This document shows, one piece after another, positions 16,220-24,120 of a stretch of DNA of 40,093 nucleotides (positions are counted from its first letter, which is position 1; each line of letters opens with the position of its first letter). Location of the stretch: positions 1 through 40,093 of the IMG/VR virus record IMGVR_UViG_3300028573_000031; one strand, written 5' to 3'. The position numbers were made by a program, and so were the translations under genes. The notes beneath the pieces are model-generated. The model was not told where the DNA came from, searched no databases, and saw nothing but the letters and a program-made list of their open reading frames with translations. The stretch comes from a virus.

Positions 16220-17472
16220 TGGTTCAAGTCATTGAAACAAGAGATCCTCGAAATAAACTATCCGAAATGCTTGGTATGAGTTTAGGCCAGGGTATTGGAA
16301 ATGGCCTTAATACTTTCTTTGCCAATCGTAGCCTTGATAGCGTTCTCCATGATAAGGCTTTGGAAGGGGCTCCTCAATCACAGAAAATGGAAGCGCTTCG
16401 TTCTGCTCTGAGTCCTTACGGAGAGAAGGGGCAAGAAATACTCCAGCAAAGAATGCAGATTGATCAGCAAGAGCAACAGGAAAAAACAAAAAATAAGTTA
16501 TCAAAAGCCTTTGGATATATACAAAAAAATCAAGAAATTCCTGAAGAAGTACTAGAAGGATTACCACCAGATATACAATTAAAAATCGGAGATTTCTCTC
16601 GATCTAACAGAGTTGCTAACGGTCTTTATGATACTATGGTTGACGCTGGTGTTCCTCCAGCGATTGCAAAAAATCAATCGGATATCATTCGTTCCTCAGA
16701 AAAAGGAACCGGTCAAACTTACGCTATCCAAGGAGCAAATGATTTAATAAATCGTTTTAGAGACATTCCTAAATCTGAACCTTTTACCCAGAATGAAGAT
16801 TCTGGTAGGTTTTCAGAGATTAATCCTGAATTCCAATTCCCTCTTCCTGAAAAAGTAGAAGGTCTGACCTTAAAAGAAAGAGCTGAATTGAAAAAAGAAA
16901 ACTCTCAGAACAACTTAAAAGATTTTAATGAAAATCTAACAAGGAAAAGAAACCTTGAAGAAGATAAATACTCTTTTAATAAACTACAAGAATTGAATCC
17001 TTACATAAGTACTGGACTATCAAAATGGAATATTAACCCAAAGACTGGGGATATTATATTCCCAGCTGCGGCAACTCCCGAAGAAAGACAATTTGGCAAA
17101 ATCATTGTAAGACAATTAAGAAATGCTAAAGACACTTTTGGTTCTAGAGTAACAAACTTTGATGCTGCTACTTATTTAGAGGGATTTCCAGGTTTAGCAG
17201 ATTCTCCTGAATCTAGGGAAGCGATTATCAAAGATCTTCAAATTGTTAATGACCTTAATTTATTATATTCTCAGGCTATGGACGAAGTTTATCGAACCTA
17301 TAAACCTTCAGAAATTTCACCTCTTCAAGCACAACAAATAGCTGAAGATATTGTCAAAAAACAAACTGAAGAATTGTGGGGAAAATACACTCAAGTTTCA
17401 AATAAAAAAGTGATCGGAGAACGGGAATCAAGTAAACAAGAGCGCCCTCCCTTAGATGAGATTTTTAAATGA
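16219..17472 (+). CDS. internal virion / ejection protein candidate 2
   Basis: 417 residues, mainly helical. A Gly-rich amphipathic N-terminus (MLGMSLGQGIGNGLNTFFANRSL) is followed by Gln/Glu/Lys-rich helices. AAGGAGG lies upstream of the ATG, inside the end of the previous gene. It is the second of three consecutive long proteins after the tail genes, the order expected of podovirus ejection proteins. No enzymatic motif is visible. The end overlaps the next start by 4 nt. Confidence 0.6.
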   Translation: MVQVIETRDPRNKLSEMLGMSLGQGIGNGLNTFFANRSLDSVLHDKALEGAPQSQKMEALRSALSPYGEKGQEILQQRMQIDQQEQQEKTKNKLSKAFGYIQKNQEIPEEVLEGLPPDIQLKIGDFSRSNRVANGLYDTMVDAGVPPAIAKNQSDIIRSSEKGTGQTYAIQGANDLINRFRDIPKSEPFTQNEDSGRFSEINPEFQFPLPEKVEGLTLKERAELKKENSQNNLKDFNENLTRKRNLEEDKYSFNKLQELNPYISTGLSKWNINPKTGDIIFPAAATPEERQFGKIIVRQLRNAKDTFGSRVTNFDAATYLEGFPGLADSPESREAIIKDLQIVNDLNLLYSQAMDEVYRTYKPSEISPLQAQQIAEDIVKKQTEELWGKYTQVSNKKVIGERESSKQERPPLDEIFK

Positions 17473-19271
17473 GTTATCAAGAGAAATATCAACAAGCTAG
17501 ATCTGCCGGATATTCCGATGAGGAAATCATGCAATTCCTCGGAAAAAAAGATCCTTCTTTTGGTCAGAAAATGGAAAAAGCTCAAGAAGCTGGTTATACT
17601 CCTGAAGAAGTTCTCAAATATTTCAACGCTCCTTCAAAACCTAAAGAAATGGGGGTAGGTGTCTATGCCTCAGATTTCGGAACGCAAGCTGCTCAAGGCT
17701 TTGGAATTGGTGCTCTAGGTACTTATGGTGATATTCTTGACTTATTCGGTCTACAAGCAAAAGAAACCCTTCCAGGAGAGAAAGCTAAGTACAATCGAGA
17801 ATTTGATGTCTTAGAGAAGCTTGGTAATAATGAAGTACCATCTGTTGGGGAACTCATGGAATTGTCAGATGAGGATATTGCTCCTAGACATTCCAAATTA
17901 CCTAGCTCTCAAAATGTGGAAGAATTTGGAAAGGATCTTGGATTAGTATCTGAGCCAAAAACAGCGGCAGGTCGTTATGGGCGTAGGATTGGAAAGCTAG
18001 GAGGCGGTGGAGTAGCATTTGGAGGGGGAGGAATTGCAGCGCCAATCGCAGCGGGTATTGCAGGTCAGACACTTGAAGAACTTGGAGCACCCCCTTGGGC
18101 ACAAGCTGCTGTAGAAATTATTGCAGGACTTAAATTTGCTCCTAAATCAAACGTTCCTATTACTTCAAAAAGTAAAGAAGTTGAGCAGGTGATTAAAGAT
18201 TTAAGAAAAGCTGGCTACACAGAGAAAGACATCACCTTAGCAAAAAGTGCTCTTGAAGAAAGAAAGATTCTTAAGAAATATGCAGCACTTACTCCTGAGG
18301 CAGAGAATGCAATTCAGAAAGGAGTTAAAAATAGCGAAGAACTTTTCAAAGGGGAAATAAAAAAGGGTTTACCTGGATATGCTGAAGGTGGTTTACCATA
18401 TCTTGAAAAACAAGCTAAAAATGTTTATCAATCAATGGAAGAAGTAGCCGCCAGTGTTCCTATAAGCAATAAAGAGCCCTTCAGAAAGTCAATAGAACAA
18501 TCCATCGAATATATGGAAAAATCTGCTTTACTTCCAGAGGAAAAAGAATTTATAGGATTTCTTAAAGAGGGTTTGGAAAAAGTAGATAAATCACAAACAG
18601 CGGATTTCTTAACAAGTTTTTATCGAAAGCTAGGTAAATCTGGAAATTGGACAGATCCAAAAACAAAAGAACATATATTGGGATTAGTTCAAAGAGGAAT
18701 TAAGGGATCTTTTGCAGAATCTGGACGTGAAGCGGAAAAATTCGGAAAATATTTTGATGCGACAAATAAAACATGGAAACATTGGCTTAACGCTAGAGAT
18801 TTAATGCAAACCATTGAAAAAACGCAGAATGTCGATGGAATGAATTTCAAAAAGCTAACTTCTATTCTTAATGATCCGCAGAATCATGAACTTGCCAAGA
18901 AAGTCTTAGGGCCTGAGCAAGTTAAGAATATCAAGGCAATCAGCGAAGGTGCACAGGCTATCGAATCATTAATAAAACAGATTCCAAAGAACGATAAAAC
19001 CATTCAATCACTAAAACTCCTCGAAGGAGTGCGCGCTATGTTTAGCGGGGATTATAAAACATTGGCCGCTGTTATAGGATTAGACGCAGCTAAGAGACTT
19101 TCCACAAAACTTTTGATTGACCCTGAATCGCAAAATATAATGGAGCGTATCATTATCGCTGCTAAAAATAATTCTCCTCAGCAAGCAGCTATTCTTGCTC
19201 AGGAACTTATTAAAACACATTCCTCTCCAACCAAAGAAAAAAAAGAACAGCCCCAAAAACCTGTAAAATAA
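17469..19271 (+). CDS. internal virion / ejection protein candidate 3
   Basis: 600 residues. The N-terminus has two similar blocks (AGYSDEEIMQFLGKKDP and AGYTPEEVLKYFNAP), a short repeat found at the start of some phage internal proteins; a third, weaker copy is AGYTEKDITLAKSAL. Around 173-215 lies a Gly/Ala-rich hydrophobic stretch (GGGVAFGGGGIAAPIAAGIAG) that could enter a membrane. The remaining 380 residues are long charged helices. I see no transglycosylase or peptidase motif. It is the last gene of the large rightward operon and converges with the leftward operon, with 5 nt between stops. Confidence 0.6.
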   Translation: MSYQEKYQQARSAGYSDEEIMQFLGKKDPSFGQKMEKAQEAGYTPEEVLKYFNAPSKPKEMGVGVYASDFGTQAAQGFGIGALGTYGDILDLFGLQAKETLPGEKAKYNREFDVLEKLGNNEVPSVGELMELSDEDIAPRHSKLPSSQNVEEFGKDLGLVSEPKTAAGRYGRRIGKLGGGGVAFGGGGIAAPIAAGIAGQTLEELGAPPWAQAAVEIIAGLKFAPKSNVPITSKSKEVEQVIKDLRKAGYTEKDITLAKSALEERKILKKYAALTPEAENAIQKGVKNSEELFKGEIKKGLPGYAEGGLPYLEKQAKNVYQSMEEVAASVPISNKEPFRKSIEQSIEYMEKSALLPEEKEFIGFLKEGLEKVDKSQTADFLTSFYRKLGKSGNWTDPKTKEHILGLVQRGIKGSFAESGREAEKFGKYFDATNKTWKHWLNARDLMQTIEKTQNVDGMNFKKLTSILNDPQNHELAKKVLGPEQVKNIKAISEGAQAIESLIKQIPKNDKTIQSLKLLEGVRAMFSGDYKTLAAVIGLDAAKRLSTKLLIDPESQNIMERIIIAAKNNSPQQAAILAQELIKTHSSPTKEKKEQPQKPVK

Positions 19272-19276
19272 CCATA

Positions 19277-19468
19277 TTATTTACTCCTATTGTAATTTTT
19301 AATTATGATGATCAAATTTTCTAATGTATTGTCTCTTGAATCCCCATTGATATGGTAAACATGCTCATGATGTTCAAGAGGTCTACCAAGATGTTCTTCC
19401 ATGACGTGACGATGTACTGTGTTTTTTTTTCCTCTAATTGTCTTATACGGATAAAAATTCTTACTCAT
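19277..19468 (-). CDS. small HNH-type endonuclease
   Basis: 63 residues: HRHVMEEHLGRPLEHHEHVYHINGDSRDN followed by NLIII. This is the compact HNH_3 core (R..MEE.LGR.L...E.V.H..GD..DN...NL) with little else, so it is a minimal free-standing nuclease or a fragment of a larger one. It ends the leftward operon of small genes and overlaps the gene before it by 8 nt. Confidence 0.75.
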   Translation of the reverse strand: MSKNFYPYKTIRGKKNTVHRHVMEEHLGRPLEHHEHVYHINGDSRDNTLENLIIIIKNYNRSK

Positions 19469-19733
19469 TTATCTCTTTCCATTTTTCTATAACTTTTTCA
19501 GCTTTTTCAGACTCCCAGGATTCCTCTATGAACTTAGCAATCTGTATGTGTTCTTCTAGTGGTTGGTCATGAATTACTAATTTAGCTTGTGTGGGTTTCA
19601 ATCCTAAAGAATGAAGCTCGCATTTTCCCTTTTTCCAAAAGGTACAGCCTTGTGAACTCGATGTGGCCCAAGGAGACATTTCACCTTCATAACCTTTTAA
19701 AGCAGGTTTTAACATTTCTTTTAAGAGTCCCAA
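19461..19733 (-). CDS. hypothetical protein with Cys/His cluster
   Basis: 90 residues from TTG at 19733, or 84 from ATG at 19714-19712. The centre, GCTFWKKGKCELHSLGLKP, has the C...C.LH spacing of small metal-binding clusters, followed by TQAKLVIHDQP and a helical Glu/Lys-rich tail. TTG has GGAAG only 2 nt away, and ATG has a weak AAAAGAA, so the start is unsure. It overlaps the upstream gene in either case. Function unknown. Confidence 0.6.
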   Translation of the reverse strand: MGLLKEMLKPALKGYEGEMSPWATSSSQGCTFWKKGKCELHSLGLKPTQAKLVIHDQPLEEHIQIAKFIEESWESEKAEKVIEKWKEINE

Positions 19734-20064
19734 GACTTCCTATCAACATCTCAGAAAAAATTTTAAAGTCTTCAGGATAATCAACTTCTAGCTCAGATAA
19801 CGTCATAAGATTTTTGTAGTTATCTTGATCCACTGCTACCGTTGTATGACCAGTAATTCCTTGAGGAAAATCTATCTCGCTCCAAGTTTCAGGAAATGAA
19901 AGATCTCTTGAGAAATAATGGTCAGCAAATGGCATTGGAATATAATAATTTCCTAATCTAAAAGCGACATACAAATCCCCTTCCTTAAAACACAAAACCT
20001 TCTTTCCTGTTTCCGGAGGTTGTTTTTTACAGCACTTCCAAACGCTCTTAATTGAATCTTCCAT
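19687..20064 (-). CDS. hypothetical protein, DUF551-like N-terminus
   Basis: 125 residues. SVWKCCKKQPPETGKKVLCFKEGDLYVAFRLG resembles the W..V....P..G..VL pattern of DUF551-like phage proteins, weakly. The C-terminal half is acidic and helical (TLSELEVDYPEDFKIFSEML). Its first 17 nt overlap the end of the preceding small gene and its last part overlaps the following one, so the operon is tightly packed. Function unknown. Confidence 0.62.
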   Translation of the reverse strand: MEDSIKSVWKCCKKQPPETGKKVLCFKEGDLYVAFRLGNYYIPMPFADHYFSRDLSFPETWSEIDFPQGITGHTTVAVDQDNYKNLMTLSELEVDYPEDFKIFSEMLIGSLGTLKRNVKTCFKRL

Positions 20065-20218
20065 GAATTACCTTCAGTGTTAAATTAAGTATATGTATAG
20101 CTTCTGCATCATTCGTTATAGACATAATTTCTTTAAGTTTGTACTCAAAGTTATCAGCAAGTTTTTTAAATTCTTTTGAAAGATGCTCGTCTAAAATTTT
20201 TTGTTGTTCTTTATCCAA
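20048..20218 (-). CDS. small hypothetical protein (56 aa, TTG start)
   Basis: TTG at 20218-20216 with TAGGAT 6-11 nt upstream reads 56 residues to TAA at 20050-20048. The product is helical and charged (DKEQQKILDEHLSKEFKKL ... KLKEIMSIT). It overlaps the downstream gene start by 17 nt, in line with translational coupling. Confidence 0.55.
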   Translation of the reverse strand: MDKEQQKILDEHLSKEFKKLADNFEYKLKEIMSITNDAEAIHILNLTLKVIHGRFN

Positions 20219-20321
20219 AATAAATCCTACAAATCTTATCTATTATAAAACATAATAATGGTATTGTTATTACGAAGTGCCTATCATTAATAAACACCTT
20301 ATTCACAGACTCTTCATTCAT
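20211..20321 (-). CDS. possible 36-aa hydrophobic peptide
   Basis: ATG at 20321 reads 36 residues to TAA, overlapping the TTG start of the next ORF. The centre (HFVITIPLLCFIIDKICRIYF) could form one membrane helix. A good ribosome binding site is lacking (AGGTTGT is too close), so it may be chance. Apart from this, 20219-20376 is AT-rich and holds a TATAAT at 20237-20242 (minus strand) without a clear -35. Confidence 0.3.
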   Translation of the reverse strand: MNEESVNKVFINDRHFVITIPLLCFIIDKICRIYFG

Positions 20322-20376
20322 ACAACCTACTAAAATCTACTAAATTAGTTTTCAAATCTTATTTTTTTTCATTACT

Positions 20377-20580
20377 TCACCTTAGAACATCCCATAATTT
20401 CTTAATAAGATCATTTCTTGCCGTTTCTTTGGCTATCCAATCATCTGCATTTGACACGTTTGCCTTAACATTCATAACCCCTTTTAACATTTTTATTGCT
20501 TCAATCAGACTTACCGCATCATCACTTCGAATTTCTTTTTCTAATCCTACGACCAAATAATTATATCTATCAGTCATCAT
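20377..20580 (-). CDS. conserved small phage protein
   Basis: 67 residues, opening MTDRYNYLVVGLEKEIRSDDA, then LIEAIKMLKGVMNVKANV, then DDWIAKETARNDLIKKLWDVL. I recognise this as a small protein found in many unrelated phages near early or regulatory genes, without known function. Two ATG codons in a row mark the start; it overlaps the preceding HTH gene by 4 nt. Confidence 0.72.
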   Translation of the reverse strand: MMTDRYNYLVVGLEKEIRSDDAVSLIEAIKMLKGVMNVKANVSNADDWIAKETARNDLIKKLWDVLR

Positions 20581-20780
20581 TTCACCTGGTTTTTATTTTC
20601 GCACATACACTGCAAGTGCAATCTCTCAAGCTCTGATTCAGCAATTCTATAAGGAGCTCGTTTTCCCATGCTTGGGCGTGTAGCAAATATCTTTCCTTGC
20701 TGAATAGACCTTCTTACACTTACAGCGCTGATTTTCATGCGTTCTGCAAATTGCTCTACCGTCATAAAATTCACAGACAT
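20577..20780 (-). CDS. excisionase/MerR-like HTH DNA-binding protein
   Basis: 67 residues: MTVEQFAERMKISAVSVRRSIQQGKIFATRPSMGKRAPYRI matches the helix-turn-helix plus wing of small excisionase-type (HTH_17) proteins. I chose ATG at 20780 over an upstream ATG at 20822 because AAGGAATT lies at the right distance. It is the first gene of the leftward operon, so it is likely a regulator of this operon or of the divergent fibre genes. No integrase is present, so a role in excision is not supported. Confidence 0.72.
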   Translation of the reverse strand: MSVNFMTVEQFAERMKISAVSVRRSIQQGKIFATRPSMGKRAPYRIAESELERLHLQCMCENKNQVK

Positions 20781-20813
20781 AATTCTTAATTCCTTTTGGT
20801 TATGTAAGATCAC

Positions 20814-20842
20814 ATTGTGCAACGCTGCATCTTAAAAGTCAA
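20814..20842 (-). promoter_or_regulatory. leftward sigma70-like promoter
   Basis: Minus strand: TTGACT (20837-20842), 17-bp spacer, CACAAT (20814-20819). It lies about 35 bp upstream of the HTH gene start at 20780. The -35 is the same hexamer as in other promoters of this genome. Confidence 0.58.
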
Positions 20843-20874
20843 CACGATCTAGAAATAAATAAATTAGTTGACTT
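20836..20874. promoter_or_regulatory. inverted repeat AAGTCAAC / GTTGACTT, candidate operator
   Basis: AAGTCAAC at 20836-20843 and GTTGACTT at 20867-20874 are perfect inverted arms 23 bp apart, in the region between the leftward HTH operon and the rightward fibre genes. One arm contains the leftward -35. The other would be a -35 for the fibre genes, but I see no good -10 for it. It may be a binding site for the nearby HTH protein, or paired -35 boxes. Confidence 0.45.
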
Positions 20875-20926
20875 AGGTAATTTTTATGCAGCAAATTTCA
20901 ATTTTAAACGCAAAAGGAGAATATAT

Positions 20927-21751
20927 ATGTCCAAAATGTTTCAAGTTTACGGAATTGGGCAGGCTTTAATACCTGTATTACCACCACCACTTCCTTTCCA
21001 AAATCCACCCACGAGCAACCAAACAAACTATGAAATTGGACAGCTAGTATTTACACCTCCTACTTCTCCTACAGCTTTTTACCTGTATGGAGGCGGTGGA
21101 AATTGGGTTGAAATTGCAACTGGGTCGGGAGATGTCCTATCTGTAACAGGGACTGCAAATCAGATTTTAGCAAGTCCAACAACTGGAGCAGTAACTTTAT
21201 CCTTGATCGGTCCATATACGCCGGCTACTTATACGGCACACGGCGTGTTAATTGGCGAAGGCACAGGTTCTATTGTTGCAACAGCAGCTGCAACAAACGG
21301 ACAACTATTAATTGGTTCAACAGGAGCAGATCCCGCTTTCGGAACATTGACAACCTCAACAGGTGTAAATTTCACAAGTGGTGCTCATTCTTTAGCAATA
21401 GATTTGAAGTCTGGTGGCTATAACATAAATGCCGCCTCCACAGGGGGAACATTAGTTGCTCAAAACTCTTACGTAGTAACTCAAGCAGCCCAAACTTCTT
21501 TTGCTCTTCCAGCAACTGCTGCCGTAGGAGATATGTTCTTAATAGCTGGGGCTCAAGCAAATACATCAGGATGGATTATCACTCAAGCAACTGGACAAGA
21601 GATTTGGCTAAATACTAACCATACTACTAGTGGAGCCACAGGAACATTAGCCGGTGCTAAATCTACCTCTGTTGTTCTTATGTGTACTGTAGCCAACGTG
21701 GAATTCATCGTTGTCGGAGGAACTGGAACAACTGGTTTAACTTTTAGCTAA
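20927..21751 (+). CDS. tail fibre protein
   Basis: 274 residues, Gly/Thr/Ala-rich, beta-type, Cys-poor. The N-terminus contains a Pro-rich stretch (IPVLPPPLPFQNPP) and GQLVFTPPTSPTAFYLYGGGGNW, usual at the base of such fibres. Then comes GVLIGEGTGSIV...GQLLIGSTGADPAFGTLT, a repeat widespread in bacterial and phage adhesion fibres. The last 100 residues resemble the C-terminal domain of the next-but-one genes. AAAAGGAGAA gives a strong start. First gene of the fibre cluster. Confidence 0.72.
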   Translation: MSKMFQVYGIGQALIPVLPPPLPFQNPPTSNQTNYEIGQLVFTPPTSPTAFYLYGGGGNWVEIATGSGDVLSVTGTANQILASPTTGAVTLSLIGPYTPATYTAHGVLIGEGTGSIVATAAATNGQLLIGSTGADPAFGTLTTSTGVNFTSGAHSLAIDLKSGGYNINAASTGGTLVAQNSYVVTQAAQTSFALPATAAVGDMFLIAGAQANTSGWIITQATGQEIWLNTNHTTSGATGTLAGAKSTSVVLMCTVANVEFIVVGGTGTTGLTFS

Positions 21752-21760
21752 TAGGTAATT

Positions 21761-22105
21761 ATGTCTTTTACAAACAAGGTTCAAGTTGACACTCTTAGAA
21801 GTATTGCATTCGGTAGCATAACTGGTAGCTATACCCCTGTAGGAACTCCTTTTTCCTATCAAGCTAGGCTTATTTGTTTTACTAATACAACAGATAAAGA
21901 TTTGTTCTTTAGCATGAATGGAACTACAGATCAAATAATTGTACCTGCTGGAAGTTTCAAATTATTAGATCTGACAACTAACCATAGGCCTGTAAATATG
22001 GATGATTTTGTGCTTCCTATCGGTACGCAATGGAGTGTCAGATATGGTTCTGCCCCAACAACTGGAAATGTTTACATTGAAGTCGTTTATGCACAACCAA
22101 ATTAA
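21761..22105 (+). CDS. conserved phage structural protein
   Basis: 114 residues. VDTLRSIAFGSITGSYTPVGTP, FTNTTDKDLFFSMNGTTDQIIVPAGSF and LDLTTNHRP form a compact beta domain that I know from many podovirus and siphovirus fibre regions, where its function is not settled. It is probably a small virion protein or fibre chaperone. Ten nt separate it from the fibre gene upstream. Confidence 0.68.
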   Translation: MSFTNKVQVDTLRSIAFGSITGSYTPVGTPFSYQARLICFTNTTDKDLFFSMNGTTDQIIVPAGSFKLLDLTTNHRPVNMDDFVLPIGTQWSVRYGSAPTTGNVYIEVVYAQPN

Positions 22106-22117
22106 AAGAGGGAAATA

Positions 22118-22615
22118 ATGTCACAATCCGGAAAATTAAATCCTTCTTCCACGCCTATTCCTCCATCAGTAGCAACCTCTTATGTTTTAGATGTAGGAAC
22201 AGCGGTTCCTTCTGGAAATGTTTTAGAAGTCCATGGTGGAATTGGTGTAACGACTTCTTTAGGTGCATCAAATGAAATTATAATTACTGTTAAAACAGAC
22301 GGAATGACTTGGACGGATGAAGCAACTAATTTCAATGCTGTTTCTCAAAATGGTTATTTCTGTACTGCATCTTTAACAGCCACATTGCCGAGCGCTCCTG
22401 CTCAAGGAACTACAGTTTACATTTTTGCTGATACCTCTAGCGCCGTCACAGTACAAGCGCAAGGGTCCGATATGATTCAAGTTTCGTCGAATATCAGCGC
22501 AGCGGGAGGAACAGCGGTTAGCAATACAAGGGGTTCTACTTTAGAACTTGCTTACAGAACAGCGGACGCCACTTGGCACACAATTTCATCAATGGGTACA
22601 TGGGCGGTGACATAA
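22118..22615 (+). CDS. small tail fibre protein
   Basis: 165 residues. An N-terminal VLDVGTAVPSGNVLEVHGGIGVTTS stretch (common in adhesion fibres) is joined to a C-terminal domain that begins MTWTDEATNF and ends SSMGTWAVT. The same domain closes the protein at 22615-24111. GAGGGAAATA precedes the ATG, and its stop overlaps the next ATG (TAATG). Confidence 0.68.
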   Translation: MSQSGKLNPSSTPIPPSVATSYVLDVGTAVPSGNVLEVHGGIGVTTSLGASNEIIITVKTDGMTWTDEATNFNAVSQNGYFCTASLTATLPSAPAQGTTVYIFADTSSAVTVQAQGSDMIQVSSNISAAGGTAVSNTRGSTLELAYRTADATWHTISSMGTWAVT

Positions 22616-24111
22616 TGGCAGCTAGCAACGATCTTAATATTGGAACAGCGGGTTATGTCGTCTTTGACGGGACCGCAACCTTTTTCGGAAGAACCTTCCA
22701 AGCGGGAACGGGAATCACCCTTACAAATGCAAGTGGCGTTGCAGGAAATACCACCATCGCATTAAGCGGATCGGGAGCTGGTCAAACGATCACAGGGAAC
22801 AGCGGTGGACCCCTTAGCCCGACGGCAGGAAACTGGAATATTTTAACTGCCAACTCTACGGTTAAATTTGCAGGAGCGGTTTCAACTGAAACTCTCGATT
22901 TTGGATTGTCAAACTTGCTTCTAGGGTCAAATGGCGCCATCACTTCTGGAACTCACAACTATGGATATGGACTAGGCGCAGCAGGGGCAACCACGTCCGG
23001 AACTGATAACATAGCCATAGGGTTCAACGCCCTCGCAGCTAACCAGACGCAGAGTACGAGCATCGCAATTGGGACAACCGCATTATCAACAGAGGCGACT
23101 AATGGGGGCATGGTAGGTATCGGTTACCAGGCTCTTAAAAATCAAAATAATGCGTTTTGGAACGTCGCAATTGGCTACCAATCAGGTTTAGGATTAACGG
23201 TCGGATCATACTCGACACTTATAGGTACTAACGCAGGTTATCAATTAACATCTAGCTTATACTCTACAGCTGTAGGATACTTCGCACTTAGTTCAGAAAC
23301 TACAGGATTATATAATACTGCTTGCGGATATAATAGTTTAGCATATGCCAATCTTTCTTCAAGAAATAGTTGCTATGGAATGCAAAGCGGTCTTTCGATC
23401 ACTACAGGCGTCAATAATACTGCAATAGGTGCTTTTGCTTACGGAAATCCAGGTTCTCCAACTACAGGCTCTTACAACATTTTTATCGGTCAAAGCGCTG
23501 GTTATAATAATTCTACAACAGACTCTAGTAATATCATAATTGGTGAGGCTTTAGGTACTTCGGGTGATAATAACACTATTAGAATTGGTAATAACGGCTC
23601 TGGAAACGGTCAACAAAACAGGTGCTTTATCGCTGGTATTGATGCAGTGAATGTCGGGTCAGTAGCTACAGTCGTGACAGAAGCGTCTAATCAACTAGGC
23701 ACAGCAGTTTTGACAGCCGGCACAGGTATTACGATCACCCCTACAGCTAACACAATCACTATCGCAAACACAAACCCGAGCGGAATGCCCTGGACAGACG
23801 TGACAGGAGCGACACAAACACTTGCGGTCAATCAGGGTTACGTCACAGATCACACTAACGTCACTTATACTCTGCCATCAACAGCAGCCTTGGGCGACAC
23901 TATCAAAATCGTTGGGAAGCTCGGTCTTGCTACGATCACACCTAACTCGAATCAGCAAATTTTAATGGGTTCAGCTTCTGGAACCGTTGGGGTGACAGGA
24001 ACGGCTGTGGCTACGAATGTCGGTGATTGCATTCAATTAAGATGTATTACAGCAGGCGCATCAACTATTTGGCGAGCCGAGAACTGGGTGGGTAACTGGA
24101 CTTTAACTTAA
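22615..24111 (+). CDS. tail fibre with YadA-head-like repeats
   Basis: 498 residues. I start at ATG 22615, which overlaps the previous stop, rather than at an in-frame ATG 42 nt upstream. The N-terminus carries GTGITLTNASGVAGNTTIALSG. Then about ten copies of a 20-25-residue repeat (NIAIGFNAL, SIAIGTTAL, NVAIGYQSG, STLIGTNAG, STAVGYFAL, NTACGYNSL, NTAIGAFAY and so on) follow, the NxAIG..AL pattern of the left-handed beta-roll in YadA-type adhesin heads. The last 105 residues (MPWTDVTGATQTL ... GNWTLT) are the shared C-terminal fibre domain. Likely host-surface binding. Confidence 0.78.
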   Translation: MAASNDLNIGTAGYVVFDGTATFFGRTFQAGTGITLTNASGVAGNTTIALSGSGAGQTITGNSGGPLSPTAGNWNILTANSTVKFAGAVSTETLDFGLSNLLLGSNGAITSGTHNYGYGLGAAGATTSGTDNIAIGFNALAANQTQSTSIAIGTTALSTEATNGGMVGIGYQALKNQNNAFWNVAIGYQSGLGLTVGSYSTLIGTNAGYQLTSSLYSTAVGYFALSSETTGLYNTACGYNSLAYANLSSRNSCYGMQSGLSITTGVNNTAIGAFAYGNPGSPTTGSYNIFIGQSAGYNNSTTDSSNIIIGEALGTSGDNNTIRIGNNGSGNGQQNRCFIAGIDAVNVGSVATVVTEASNQLGTAVLTAGTGITITPTANTITIANTNPSGMPWTDVTGATQTLAVNQGYVTDHTNVTYTLPSTAALGDTIKIVGKLGLATITPNSNQQILMGSASGTVGVTGTAVATNVGDCIQLRCITAGASTIWRAENWVGNWTLT

Positions 24112-24120
24112 GGATAATTA

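Noticed and set aside
20577-20780. Excisionase as evidence of an integrated prophage
   Set aside because: The HTH resembles excisionases, but no integrase or attachment site pair was found; such HTH proteins also act as plain regulators.
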